From: DATEDA01 sp963827595
Lineage (GTDB): Bacteria; Pseudomonadota; Gammaproteobacteria; Burkholderiales; SG8-39
Reading direction: 5' to 3'
DNA length: 64,000 nucleotides
Assembly (NCBI GenBank): GCA_963827595.1
Contig: CAWHBT010000013.1
Coordinates: 62,001 to 126,000 of the forward strand
Positions within the stretch are counted from its first letter, which is position 1. Every line of letters starts with the position of its first letter. Below, piece after piece: positions 52,400-60,759 of this stretch. Made by a program: the position numbers and the translations under genes. Under the pieces are notes generated by a model. It worked only from the letters and a program-made list of their open reading frames with translations, made no database searches and was not told the origin of the DNA.

Positions 52400-53407
52400 A
52401 TGAAGCTCGACATCTTCAATCACATCTTCCCGAAGCGGTTCTACGAGCGGATGCTCGAGGTCGACCCCGCGGCGACCGACATGCACAAGCGCGTCCGGGC
52501 GATCCCGAGCATCGTCGACCTCGACGAGCGGTTCCGCATCATGGACCGGTTCGGCGACTATCAGCAGGTGATCTGTCTTCCGCACCCGCCGCTCGAGGAG
52601 CTCGGCAAGCCGCCGCTTTCCACGCAGCTCGCGCGGCTCGCCAACGACGGCATGGCGGAGCTCGTGCGCCAGCACCGCGACCGCTTCGCCGGGTTCATCG
52701 CGGCCCTGCCCATGAACGACCCCGACGGCTTGCTGCAGGAGACCCGGCGGGCGGTCCGCGAGCTCGGCGCCGTCGGCGTCCAGGTCTACAGCAACGTGCT
52801 CGGCCGGCCGCTCACCGATCCCGCGACCCTGCCGCTCTTCGACCTGATGGCCGAGCTCGACCTGCCGATCTGGCTGCACCCGGCGCGCGGCGCCGCCTTT
52901 CCCGACTACGTGGGGGAGCGCAAGAGCCACTACGAGATCTGGTGGACGTTCGGCTGGCCGTACGAGACGAGCGTCGCGATGGCGCACATCGTATTCGCCG
53001 GGCTGTTCGACAAGCACCCGCAGCTCAAGATCATCACCCATCACATGGGCGGGATGATCCCGTACTTCGAGGGCCGCGTCGGCCCGGGCTGGGACCAGCT
53101 CGGCACCCGCACCTCCGACGAGGACTACAAGGTGTTGTTGAAGAAGCTGAAGAAGCGGCCGCTCGACTACTTCCGGATGTTCTACGCCGACACCGCGCTC
53201 TTCGGCGCCCACGACGCGACCGTGTGCGGGCTCAAGTTCTTCGGCGCCGACCGGGTGCTCTTCGCCTCGGACTCGCCGTTCGATCCGGAGAAAGGCTCGG
53301 CCTATATCCGCTGGACGATCGAGATCATCGATCGGCTGGATCTCACCGCGGAGCAACGGCACGCGATCTACGAGGGCAACGCCCGCCGGCTCTGCAAGCT
53401 GAGCTGA
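52400..53407 (+). CDS. Amidohydrolase-2 family protein (ACMSD / decarboxylase-like)
   Basis: 335 residues, TIM-barrel metal hydrolase. WLHPARGAAFPDY, KIITHHMGGMIPYFEGRV and the Asp in LFASDSPFDPEKG are the ligand-bearing strands of the amidohydrolase-2 group, which includes 2-amino-3-carboxymuconate semialdehyde and resorcylate decarboxylases. The N-terminal FNHIF replaces the usual HxH with NxI, so metal binding may be altered. A role in aromatic breakdown would fit the nearby oxygenases. GAGGGAG precedes the ATG. The frame is intact. Confidence 0.8.
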   Translation: MKLDIFNHIFPKRFYERMLEVDPAATDMHKRVRAIPSIVDLDERFRIMDRFGDYQQVICLPHPPLEELGKPPLSTQLARLANDGMAELVRQHRDRFAGFIAALPMNDPDGLLQETRRAVRELGAVGVQVYSNVLGRPLTDPATLPLFDLMAELDLPIWLHPARGAAFPDYVGERKSHYEIWWTFGWPYETSVAMAHIVFAGLFDKHPQLKIITHHMGGMIPYFEGRVGPGWDQLGTRTSDEDYKVLLKKLKKRPLDYFRMFYADTALFGAHDATVCGLKFFGADRVLFASDSPFDPEKGSAYIRWTIEIIDRLDLTAEQRHAIYEGNARRLCKLS

Positions 53408-53486
53408 CCGAGGCGGTCGCGGCGGCGCCGTTCAGGCGACGGCGGAGCCGGCGCCGACACCGGCCCGAGGAACGCGAGACCCTTCC

Positions 53487-56400
53487 ATGACCGCCCGCAG
53501 CGTTCGCACCCAGTTGCTCCTGGGCATCGCCGGGGTCGTGATGCTCACCGTCCTGCTGTTCGCGGCGGCGGTCTGGCGCTTCGTCCTCCTGCCGGCCGAG
53601 GACGAGCTCGCCGCGCGCGACATGCGCTACGCGGCGACCGCGGCCTCGTCACGGGTGCGCAGCCTGGTGGAGAGCCTCGAGCGCATCGTCGAGACCGCAC
53701 GCCAGTGGGGTCGGAGCGGCCAGCTCTACGTCGGCGACTACGAGGAGTTCAACCGCATCGTCCTGCCCGTGATCCGCAACCGGCCCGAAGTCACTGCGGC
53801 GCTGCTCGCGAGCGAGGACGGGCAGGAGATCATGTTGCTCAGGACCGAACGCGGCTGGGACAACCGCCTGACGAACGTCGCGAAGAGCGCGGCAGCGCAG
53901 CGCTGGGTGCACTGGGATCGCAACGGCGGCTTCCTGGGCGAGGAGACGCGCAGCGGCCCCTACGATCCGCGCCAGCGCCCGTGGTTCACCGGCGCCATTG
54001 CGCTCGCGCGCGAAGAGGACGTGCACTGGACCGAGCCGTACGTGTTCTTCACCACCAGGGAGCTCGGCATCACGGCGTCGGCCCGGTGGACCGATCGCAA
54101 CACCGGCAAGCGCTACATCATCGCCTTCGATGTCGTGCTGAGCGACCTGTCCCGGCTCACCGCGGCGATGGACGTCGGCCAGGCTGGCCGGGTGGCGATT
54201 CTCACCGCGGACGGACGGCTGCTCGGCATGCCGCGCCATCCTGCGATCCGCGGGGAAGAGGACATTAAAGCGCGACTGCTCAAGACGCCGGCGGAAGCCG
54301 GGTTCGAGCTTCACGCCGCCGCGCTGCCGCTGTGGGACGCCGCCGGCCGGCCGGCCGCGACGCCGCTGCAGTTCGCGGATCGGGGCGAGCTCTGGTACGC
54401 GCATTTCGACACGGTGCCGGTGGGGGCCAGGCAGTTCGTCGTCGCGGCGGTCGCGCCGCGCAGCGACTTCTCGCTGGGGCGGCCGTGGCATCTGGCGGTC
54501 ATCGGCGCCATATTCCTCGCCGCATTGGCGGTCGCGATGCTGAGCGCGAACGTCGGCGCGCGGCGGCTCGCGCGCACGGTTCGCGACCTGACCCGCGAAA
54601 GCGAGCGCATCGGCAACCTGGACCTGGAGCGGCCGGTCGTGGTGCGCGCGCGCTCGAGCGAGCTGGTCGCGCTCGCCGCGGCGCAGGAGAAGATGCGCCA
54701 GGCGCTGCTCGAAGCGACGCGCGACCTCGAGCGCAAGGTCGAAGCGCGCACCCGCGAGATCCAGGACGCCCAGGCGGCGCTGCGCGCGGCGAGCGACGAG
54801 CAGAACGCCGTCTTCGAATCGGCGACGATGGGTATCGCGCTCATCCGGAACCGCATCATCGACAGCTGCAACCGCAAGCTCGAGGAGCTGTTCGGCTACG
54901 GCCCGGGGGAGTTCGCCGGCAAGCCGACCCGCGTCTGGTACACGAGCGACGAGGAGTACCGCCGCGGCGGCGACGAGGTCTACGCGCAGCTCGCGCGCGG
55001 CGAGACGCACCAGCGCGAGCAGCAGCTGCAGCACAAGGACGGCAGCCGCTTCTGGTGCCGCCTGTCGGGACGCGCGGTGGATCCGGCCGACCTCGCCAAG
55101 GGCACGGTGTGGATCATCGACGACGTGACCGCCGAGCACGAGGCGGCCGAGGCGATGCGGGAGGCGAAGCGGATCGCCGAGGAAGCGACGCAGGCGAAGT
55201 CGGCGTTCCTCGCCAACATGAGCCACGAGATCCGCACCCCGATGAACGCCATCATCGGGCTCTCGCACCTCGCCTTGAGGACTGCGCTCGATGCCAAGCA
55301 GCGCGACTACGTGTCGAAGGTCCACAACGCCGGCACGTCGCTGCTCGGCATCATCAACGACATCCTCGATTTCTCGAAGGTCGAGGCCGGCAAGCTGAAC
55401 GTCGAGTCGGTGCCGTTCCGCCTCGACGAGGTGCTCGACACCGCCTCGTCGCTGGTGGCGCAGAAGGCGGCCGACAAGGGCCTCGAGCTGGTGTTCGACG
55501 TCGCGGCGGACGTGCCGCAGGGGCTGATCGGCGACCCGCTGCGGATCGGGCAGATCCTGACCAACCTGCTGAGCAACGCGATCAAGTTCACCGAGCGCGG
55601 CGAGATCGGCGTGCGGATCCGCTGCCCCGAACGCACCGGCGGCAAGGTGCTGCTGCGGGTCGAGGTGACCGACACCGGGATCGGCATGACGCGCGAGCAG
55701 GCGGCGCGCCTCTTCCAGGCGTTCAGCCAGGCCGACAGCTCGACCACGCGCAAGTACGGCGGCACCGGACTCGGGCTCGCCATCTCGCGGCGCCTGGTCG
55801 AGCTGATGGGGGGCACGATCTGGGTCGAGTCCGAGCCGGGGGCCGGCAGCACCTTCGGCTTCACCGCCTGGCTCGGGATCGGCGACGAGGATTCCGCGCG
55901 CCGCCGGGTCCTGCCCGCGGCGCTGAACGGCGCGCGCGGGCTGGTCGTGGACGACAACCCGTCGGCCCGCGAAATCCTGAGCGAGCTGCTGCGGGCGCTC
56001 GGCCTGAACGTCGGCGCGGTCGCCTCCGGAGAGGAAGCGATCGACGCGGTCCGCCGGGCGGACGGCGACCACCCGTTCGACCTGGTGCTGCTCGATTGGA
56101 AGATGCCCGGCCTGGACGGCATCGAAACCGGGCGCCGCATCCGTGGCGCGCGCGCTCTCGCGCACCAGCCACGCCTGCTCATGGTGACCGCTTTCGGGCG
56201 CGAGGAGTTGCGCGCCGAGGCCGAGGCCGCCGGCATCGAGGCGTTCCTGGTCAAGCCGGTCAGCCGCTCGACGCTCTTCGACGCCCTGGTCGGCCTCTTC
56301 GCGCCGGAGGAGGGCGAGGTCGCGCGCGCGGCGGCGGGGGTCGGCGATGAGCTGCCGGCGCTCGCGGGGGCGCGCGTGCTGCTTGCCGAGGACAACGAGA

Positions 56401-57386
56401 TCAACCAGCAGATCGCCGTCGAGCTGCTCGAGGGGGCAGGGGTCGCGGTGGACGTCGCCAGCACCGGGCGCGAAGTCCTCGAGCGGCTGGAGTGCTCGCC
56501 GCAGGGCTACGACGCGGTGCTGATGGACCTGCAGATGCCGGACATGGACGGGCTCGAAGCGACGCGGCGCCTGCGCGCCGACCCGCGGTTCGCCGCGCTG
56601 CCGGTCATCGCCATGACGGCCCACGCGATGGTCGAGGAGCGCGAGCGCTGCCTCGCCGCGGGCATGGTCGACCACATCGCCAAGCCGATCGAGCCGCAGG
56701 CGATGTTCCGCACGCTCGCCCGCTGGGCGAAAGGCCGTGCGGGCGCGGGCATCCCCAAGCGCCGCGCGGGCGCGGATGCCGAACTGCCCGTGGTCGATGG
56801 CCTCGACGCAACCGCCGGCCTGCGGCGCGTGGGCGGCAACCGCGACCTCTACCTGCGGCTGCTGCGGCGCTTCGCCGAGGGCCAGGCCGGCGCTGCGCGC
56901 CGCGTGCGGGAAGCGCTCGCCGCCGGCGAGCGAGCGACTGCCGAGCGCGAGGCGCACACGGTGAAAGGCGTGGCCGCGAATCTCGGCCTTGCGGCCCTCA
57001 GCGATCTCGCGGCGGCGCTGGAGCACGCGGTCCACGAGGCGAAGGGCGAAAAGCGCGCGTTGGCGGCTTTCGAGCCCGCGCTGGCGCGGGCGACGGCGGC
57101 GCTGGCCGCGCTGCCGGTGCCGGGCGACGACGCAGCGGCGCCGTCGGCGGCCGTTGCCCCCGCCGCCGGGCCGGAGCTCGGGCAGCTCGCGCGGTTGCTG
57201 GAAGCGGGCGACGGCGAGGCCGTGGACTACGTCGCCGGGCGGGCGGCGGCGCTGCGCGCCGCGTTCCGCGGCGGCGAGTTCGCCGCGATCGAGCAGGCGG
57301 TGCAGTCGTTCGAGTTCGACGCCGCGCTCGAGCAGCTGCGCGCGGCGGCGGCACGCGCGGGGATCGACCTCCGGGAGCAGTCGTGA
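53487..57386 (+). CDS. Hybrid sensor kinase: periplasmic sensor, PAS, kinase, two receivers, HPt
   Basis: 1299 residues, intact. Membrane helices at about 9-33 and 336-358 enclose a 300-residue periplasmic sensor of dCache type (WFTGAIALAREEDVHWTEPY). A linker and PAS domain (near 435-555) lead to HisKA (MSHEIRTPMNAIIG, His near 579) and HATPase (DTGIGMTREQ, GTGLGLAISRRL). Receivers follow near 815 (LLDWKMPGLDG) and 962 (LMDLQMPDMDG). An HPt domain near 1103-1200 has its His in REAHTVKGVAANLG. All four relay stations sit in one protein, so phosphate can pass to the separate receivers encoded next. GTGA overlap with the following gene. Confidence 0.92.
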   Translation: MTARSVRTQLLLGIAGVVMLTVLLFAAAVWRFVLLPAEDELAARDMRYAATAASSRVRSLVESLERIVETARQWGRSGQLYVGDYEEFNRIVLPVIRNRPEVTAALLASEDGQEIMLLRTERGWDNRLTNVAKSAAAQRWVHWDRNGGFLGEETRSGPYDPRQRPWFTGAIALAREEDVHWTEPYVFFTTRELGITASARWTDRNTGKRYIIAFDVVLSDLSRLTAAMDVGQAGRVAILTADGRLLGMPRHPAIRGEEDIKARLLKTPAEAGFELHAAALPLWDAAGRPAATPLQFADRGELWYAHFDTVPVGARQFVVAAVAPRSDFSLGRPWHLAVIGAIFLAALAVAMLSANVGARRLARTVRDLTRESERIGNLDLERPVVVRARSSELVALAAAQEKMRQALLEATRDLERKVEARTREIQDAQAALRAASDEQNAVFESATMGIALIRNRIIDSCNRKLEELFGYGPGEFAGKPTRVWYTSDEEYRRGGDEVYAQLARGETHQREQQLQHKDGSRFWCRLSGRAVDPADLAKGTVWIIDDVTAEHEAAEAMREAKRIAEEATQAKSAFLANMSHEIRTPMNAIIGLSHLALRTALDAKQRDYVSKVHNAGTSLLGIINDILDFSKVEAGKLNVESVPFRLDEVLDTASSLVAQKAADKGLELVFDVAADVPQGLIGDPLRIGQILTNLLSNAIKFTERGEIGVRIRCPERTGGKVLLRVEVTDTGIGMTREQAARLFQAFSQADSSTTRKYGGTGLGLAISRRLVELMGGTIWVESEPGAGSTFGFTAWLGIGDEDSARRRVLPAALNGARGLVVDDNPSAREILSELLRALGLNVGAVASGEEAIDAVRRADGDHPFDLVLLDWKMPGLDGIETGRRIRGARALAHQPRLLMVTAFGREELRAEAEAAGIEAFLVKPVSRSTLFDALVGLFAPEEGEVARAAAGVGDELPALAGARVLLAEDNEINQQIAVELLEGAGVAVDVASTGREVLERLECSPQGYDAVLMDLQMPDMDGLEATRRLRADPRFAALPVIAMTAHAMVEERERCLAAGMVDHIAKPIEPQAMFRTLARWAKGRAGAGIPKRRAGADAELPVVDGLDATAGLRRVGGNRDLYLRLLRRFAEGQAGAARRVREALAAGERATAEREAHTVKGVAANLGLAALSDLAAALEHAVHEAKGEKRALAAFEPALARATAALAALPVPGDDAAAPSAAVAPAAGPELGQLARLLEAGDGEAVDYVAGRAAALRAAFRGGEFAAIEQAVQSFEFDAALEQLRAAAARAGIDLREQS

Positions 57387-58642
57387 ACGACGCGCCCGAC
57401 GCCTCCTCGAGGCCGGTGGTGCTGATCGTGGATGACACGCCCGAGAACCTGACGATCCTGAACGGGCTGCTCAAGGACGGGCACCGCACCAAGGTGGCGA
57501 ACAGCGGGGAGCGCGCGCTGAAGCTGGCGGTGGCCGAGCCGAAGCCCGACCTGGTGCTGCTCGACATCATGATGCCGGGGATGGACGGCTACGAGGTGTG
57601 CCGGCGGCTGAAGGCCGATGCGGCGACGCGCGAGATTCCGGTGATCTTCCTGACGGCGAAGACGCAGGTCGAGGACGAGAGCCGCGGGTTCGAGGTGGGG
57701 TGCGTGGACTACATCACCAAGCCGATCTCGCCACCGATCGTGCTGGCGCGGGTGCGCACGCATCTCGCGCTGAAGGCGGCGGCGGACTTCCTGCGCGACA
57801 AGAACGAGTACCTCGCCGCCGAAGTCGCGCGGCGGGCGCGGGAGCTGGAAGACGCGACCCGCGCCCGGCAGAAGCTCGAGAGCGAGCTCGAGATCGCGCG
57901 CCGGATCCAGATGGACATGCTGCCCACGGGGGGCAGCCGGAACCCCGCGCTCTACGACCTCGGCGCTTGCCTGGTTCCCGCACGGGCGGTGGGCGGGGAC
58001 CTCTACGACTACTTCCATCTGGGGAGCAAGCTGTACTTCCTCGTGGGGGACGTCTCGGGGAAGGGCGTGCCCGCCGCGCTGTTCATGGCCAGGGCGAAGA
58101 CCCTGTTCGCGACCGTGGCGCGCCACGAGCCCGATCTGGGCCGCGTCCTGACCGAAGTCAACCGCGGGCTGTGTGCCGACAACGAGGCGACGATGTTCGC
58201 GACGCTGTTCGCGGGGACGGTCGAGCTGGAGACGGGCGAGCTCTGCTGCGCGGTGGGCGGGCACGAGTCGCCGGTACTGATCCCGGCTTCCGGCGAACCG
58301 GCGCGGATGGTGCCGGTCGACGGTGGTCCCGCGTTGGGCCTCCGGGAGGAGGCGGCGTTTCCCACGATCCGTCTTGCGCTGCGAGCCGGCGACGCGCTGG
58401 TGCTGTATACCGACGGGGTGACCGAGGCGGAAGCGGAGCGGGGCGAATTTTTCACCGCCGAGCGCCTGGTCGGGCTGCTTTCGGGCGGCAAGTCGCTGTC
58501 GGCCGCAGCGATCGCGGAGCGGGTACTGGGGGCCGTCCGGGAGTTCGCCGGACAGGCCCCGCAATCCGACGACATCACCGTGCTGGCGCTTCGCTATCGA
58601 CCGTCCATCAGCCAACGCAGCAAGCCGGAGGAACCGTCATGA
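57383..58642 (+). CDS. Response regulator with PP2C (SpoIIE/RsbU-type) phosphatase domain
   Basis: 419 residues from GTG 57383, overlapping the kinase stop. The N-terminal receiver (LIVDDTPENL, LLDIMMPGMDG, ITKPISPP) is followed by a coiled linker (ELEDATRARQKLESELEIA) and a PP2C-type phosphatase with RAVGGDLYDYF, VGDVSGKGVPAALFMA, VGGHESPVL, LYTDGVTEAEA and DDITVLAL. These supply the metal-binding Asp residues. RsbU-like enzymes dephosphorylate STAS antagonists and so free a sigma factor or other target. The likely substrate is encoded at 60245. The receiver DNA is identical to that of the next gene. Confidence 0.9.
   Translation: MNDAPDASSRPVVLIVDDTPENLTILNGLLKDGHRTKVANSGERALKLAVAEPKPDLVLLDIMMPGMDGYEVCRRLKADAATREIPVIFLTAKTQVEDESRGFEVGCVDYITKPISPPIVLARVRTHLALKAAADFLRDKNEYLAAEVARRARELEDATRARQKLESELEIARRIQMDMLPTGGSRNPALYDLGACLVPARAVGGDLYDYFHLGSKLYFLVGDVSGKGVPAALFMARAKTLFATVARHEPDLGRVLTEVNRGLCADNEATMFATLFAGTVELETGELCCAVGGHESPVLIPASGEPARMVPVDGGPALGLREEAAFPTIRLALRAGDALVLYTDGVTEAEAERGEFFTAERLVGLLSGGKSLSAAAIAERVLGAVREFAGQAPQSDDITVLALRYRPSISQRSKPEEPS
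57412..57834 (+). repeat. 423-bp perfect direct repeat, copy 1 (receiver of PP2C gene)
   Basis: Identical to 58668-59090, offset 1256 bases. All three reading frames of both copies agree, so the identity holds at DNA level, including third codon positions. The match begins at GCCGGTGGTG before the receiver and ends in the linker at GCGCGGCG, exactly where the output domains diverge. Confidence 0.9.
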
Positions 58643-59787
58643 CCGATCCGCTCGATTTCTCCACCAAGCCGGTGGTGCTGATCGTGGATGACACGCCCGA
58701 GAACCTGACGATCCTGAACGGGCTGCTCAAGGACGGGCACCGCACCAAGGTGGCGAACAGCGGGGAGCGCGCGCTGAAGCTGGCGGTGGCCGAGCCGAAG
58801 CCCGACCTGGTGCTGCTCGACATCATGATGCCGGGGATGGACGGCTACGAGGTGTGCCGGCGGCTGAAGGCCGATGCGGCGACGCGCGAGATTCCGGTGA
58901 TCTTCCTGACGGCGAAGACGCAGGTCGAGGACGAGAGCCGCGGGTTCGAGGTGGGGTGCGTGGACTACATCACCAAGCCGATCTCGCCACCGATCGTGCT
59001 GGCGCGGGTGCGCACGCATCTCGCGCTGAAGGCGGCGGCGGACTTCCTGCGCGACAAGAACGAGTACCTCGCCGCCGAAGTCGCGCGGCGCATCAAGCAG
59101 ATCTCGATCGTCCAGGACGTGACCATCATGGCGATGGCCTCGCTCGCCGAGACGCGCGACAACGAGACCGGCAACCACATCCGCCGCACGCAGCACTACA
59201 TCCGGGCGCTGGCGCTCGAGCTGCGCAAACAGCCGAAGTTCGCTGCCGCGCTCGACGACGCGGCGGTCGAGCTGCTGTTCAAGTCGGCGCCGCTGCACGA
59301 CATCGGCAAGGTCGGTGTCCCGGATGCGATCCTGCTGAAGCCCGGCAAGCTCACGCCCGAGGAGTTCGAGGTCATGAAGGCCCACCCCGCCCTGGGGCGC
59401 GACGCGATCCTGGCGGCGGAAAAGCTGCTCGACGAGCCGGTCTCGTTCCTCCAGTACGCGCGCGAGATCGCCTATTTCCACCAGGAGAAGTGGGACGGCT
59501 CGGGGTACCCGGAGGGGGTCGCGCGCGAGGCGATTCCGCTGTCGGCGCGGCTGATGGCGGTCGCCGACGTGTACGACGCGCTGATCTCGCGGCGCGTCTA
59601 CAAGCCGCCGTTTCCGCACGAGAAGGCGGTGGAGATCATCCGCGAGGGTCGCGGCAAGCACTTCGACCCCGATGTGGTGGACGCTTTCCTCGCGATCCAC
59701 GAAGCGTGTCACGCCATCGCCATGCGCTACGCCGACAGCGAGGCCGACGTGCACGCGAAGGCCGGCGGCGGGGCGACGGCGCGGTGA
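58639..59787 (+). CDS. Response regulator with HD-GYP phosphodiesterase domain
   Basis: 382 residues from ATG 58639, overlapping the previous stop (ATGA). The receiver is identical in sequence to that of the PP2C protein. The output domain has ETGNHIRRTQHYI, PLHDIGKVGVPDAIL (the HD pair), KAHPALGRDAI, FHQEKWDGSGYPEG (GYP loop, with HQE in place of HHE) and ARLMAVADVYDAL. HD-GYP proteins usually hydrolyse cyclic di-GMP. Sharing a receiver with the phosphatase means one kinase can drive both outputs together. Confidence 0.92.
   Translation: MTDPLDFSTKPVVLIVDDTPENLTILNGLLKDGHRTKVANSGERALKLAVAEPKPDLVLLDIMMPGMDGYEVCRRLKADAATREIPVIFLTAKTQVEDESRGFEVGCVDYITKPISPPIVLARVRTHLALKAAADFLRDKNEYLAAEVARRIKQISIVQDVTIMAMASLAETRDNETGNHIRRTQHYIRALALELRKQPKFAAALDDAAVELLFKSAPLHDIGKVGVPDAILLKPGKLTPEEFEVMKAHPALGRDAILAAEKLLDEPVSFLQYAREIAYFHQEKWDGSGYPEGVAREAIPLSARLMAVADVYDALISRRVYKPPFPHEKAVEIIREGRGKHFDPDVVDAFLAIHEACHAIAMRYADSEADVHAKAGGGATAR
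58668..59090 (+). repeat. 423-bp perfect direct repeat, copy 2 (receiver of HD-GYP gene)
   Basis: Second copy of the repeat at 57412-57834. Perfect identity including silent positions implies a very recent duplication or continuing gene conversion between the two receivers. Confidence 0.9.
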
Positions 59788-60194
59788 GAGCGGCGACGAC
59801 GCTCGGCAACGATCTCGCCGAGCTCCCGGAGGCACTCGACTGGCTGGAAGCAACGCTGCGGGCGGCGGGGGTCGCCAACACGCTCGTCGGCGAACTGCGC
59901 CTGGTCGCCGAGGAGGGCCTTTCCAACGTCATCCGGCACGCCTACGCCGATACGGCGCGGCACTCGATCGAGGTCGCGGTGGAGATCGGCGGCGGCGAGA
60001 TCCGGCTGGTCCTCCGCGACGACGGCCTTCCGTTCAATCCGCTGGCGGCTCCGGCGCCCGATCTGGGCGCCCCGATCGAGCAGCGGCCGGCCGGGGGGTT
60101 GGGGATCCACGTGCTGAAGAACCTGGTCGATCGCGCCGACTACCGGCGGGAGAACGACGCCAACGTGCTGCGCCTCGTCAAGCGCTCGGGATGA
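59784..60194 (+). CDS. Anti-sigma-factor-type serine kinase (RsbW/HATPase_c_2)
   Basis: 136 residues from GTG 59784 (GTGA overlap with HD-GYP). It has a GHKL kinase fold without a phosphoacceptor helix: N box VAEEGLSNVIRHAY, G1 box LRDDGLPFNP and G2 box GGLGIHVLKNLVD. Such proteins phosphorylate a Ser in a STAS antagonist and bind a sigma factor or other partner. The STAS partner is 50 bases downstream and the opposing phosphatase two genes upstream. No sigma factor gene is in the window, so the final target is unknown. Confidence 0.9.
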   Translation: MRAATTLGNDLAELPEALDWLEATLRAAGVANTLVGELRLVAEEGLSNVIRHAYADTARHSIEVAVEIGGGEIRLVLRDDGLPFNPLAAPAPDLGAPIEQRPAGGLGIHVLKNLVDRADYRRENDANVLRLVKRSG

Positions 60195-60244
60195 GAAGTG
60201 CGAATACAATCTGCCTTGCGGCGACGCAAGGCGAAGGAGGCCAA

Positions 60245-60619
60245 ATGTCCTTGAAGATCCAGCTCCAGGAAGGCCGGCCGCTCACTCAGACGGTGGCGCT
60301 GGTAGGCAGGCTCGACACCGAGACAGCGCCGAGCCTCGACGCCGAGCTCGACCGTCTGCTTGCCACGCCGGTGAAGGTGATCGTGTTCGATCTGAGCGGT
60401 CTCGACTACATCAGCAGCGCCGGGGTGGGGTCGCTCTTTAGGGCGCAGAAGTCGATGAAGGCGCGCTCGGGCGAGGCCCTCCTGGTCAACACCCAGCCCC
60501 CGGTGCAGAAGGTCTTCGACATCGTCAAGGCGGTCGACGTCAAGTCGATCTTCCGCGATGTCGCCGAGCTCGACAACTATCTCGACGAGATGCAGCGCCG
60601 CGTGACAGCGCGAAAGTAG
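60245..60619 (+). CDS. STAS-domain anti-sigma factor antagonist
   Basis: 124 residues. Single STAS domain with VALVGRLDTETAPSL and the phosphorylation-site segment LSGLDYISSAGVGSLFRA, where a Ser in SSAG is the expected target of the kinase at 59784. AAGGAGG precedes the ATG. Dephosphorylated by the PP2C regulator, it would capture the kinase and free its partner. It is the last gene of the five-gene signalling operon. Confidence 0.92.
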   Translation: MSLKIQLQEGRPLTQTVALVGRLDTETAPSLDAELDRLLATPVKVIVFDLSGLDYISSAGVGSLFRAQKSMKARSGEALLVNTQPPVQKVFDIVKAVDVKSIFRDVAELDNYLDEMQRRVTARK

Positions 60620-60759
60620 TTCCGCCGACCGGAAGCACCGGAATCCGACTAAAACGGGATTTGCCGTACTTGCCGCCGGCATTGGCGCGGCGGTAAGCTC
60701 GCGGATGCGCGCCGCGGCGCGGCATCAAAGGATGACCGACGCAACAGGAGGATGGCCCT

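Noticed and set aside
53649..57035. 1128-codon minus-strand open frame opposite the hybrid kinase
   Set aside because: Antisense artefact of high GC third positions; the + strand protein has complete kinase, receiver and HPt motifs.
57412..59090. Mobile element causing the 423-bp repeat
   Set aside because: No transposase, terminal inverted repeats or target duplications; the repeat boundaries coincide with the receiver domain.
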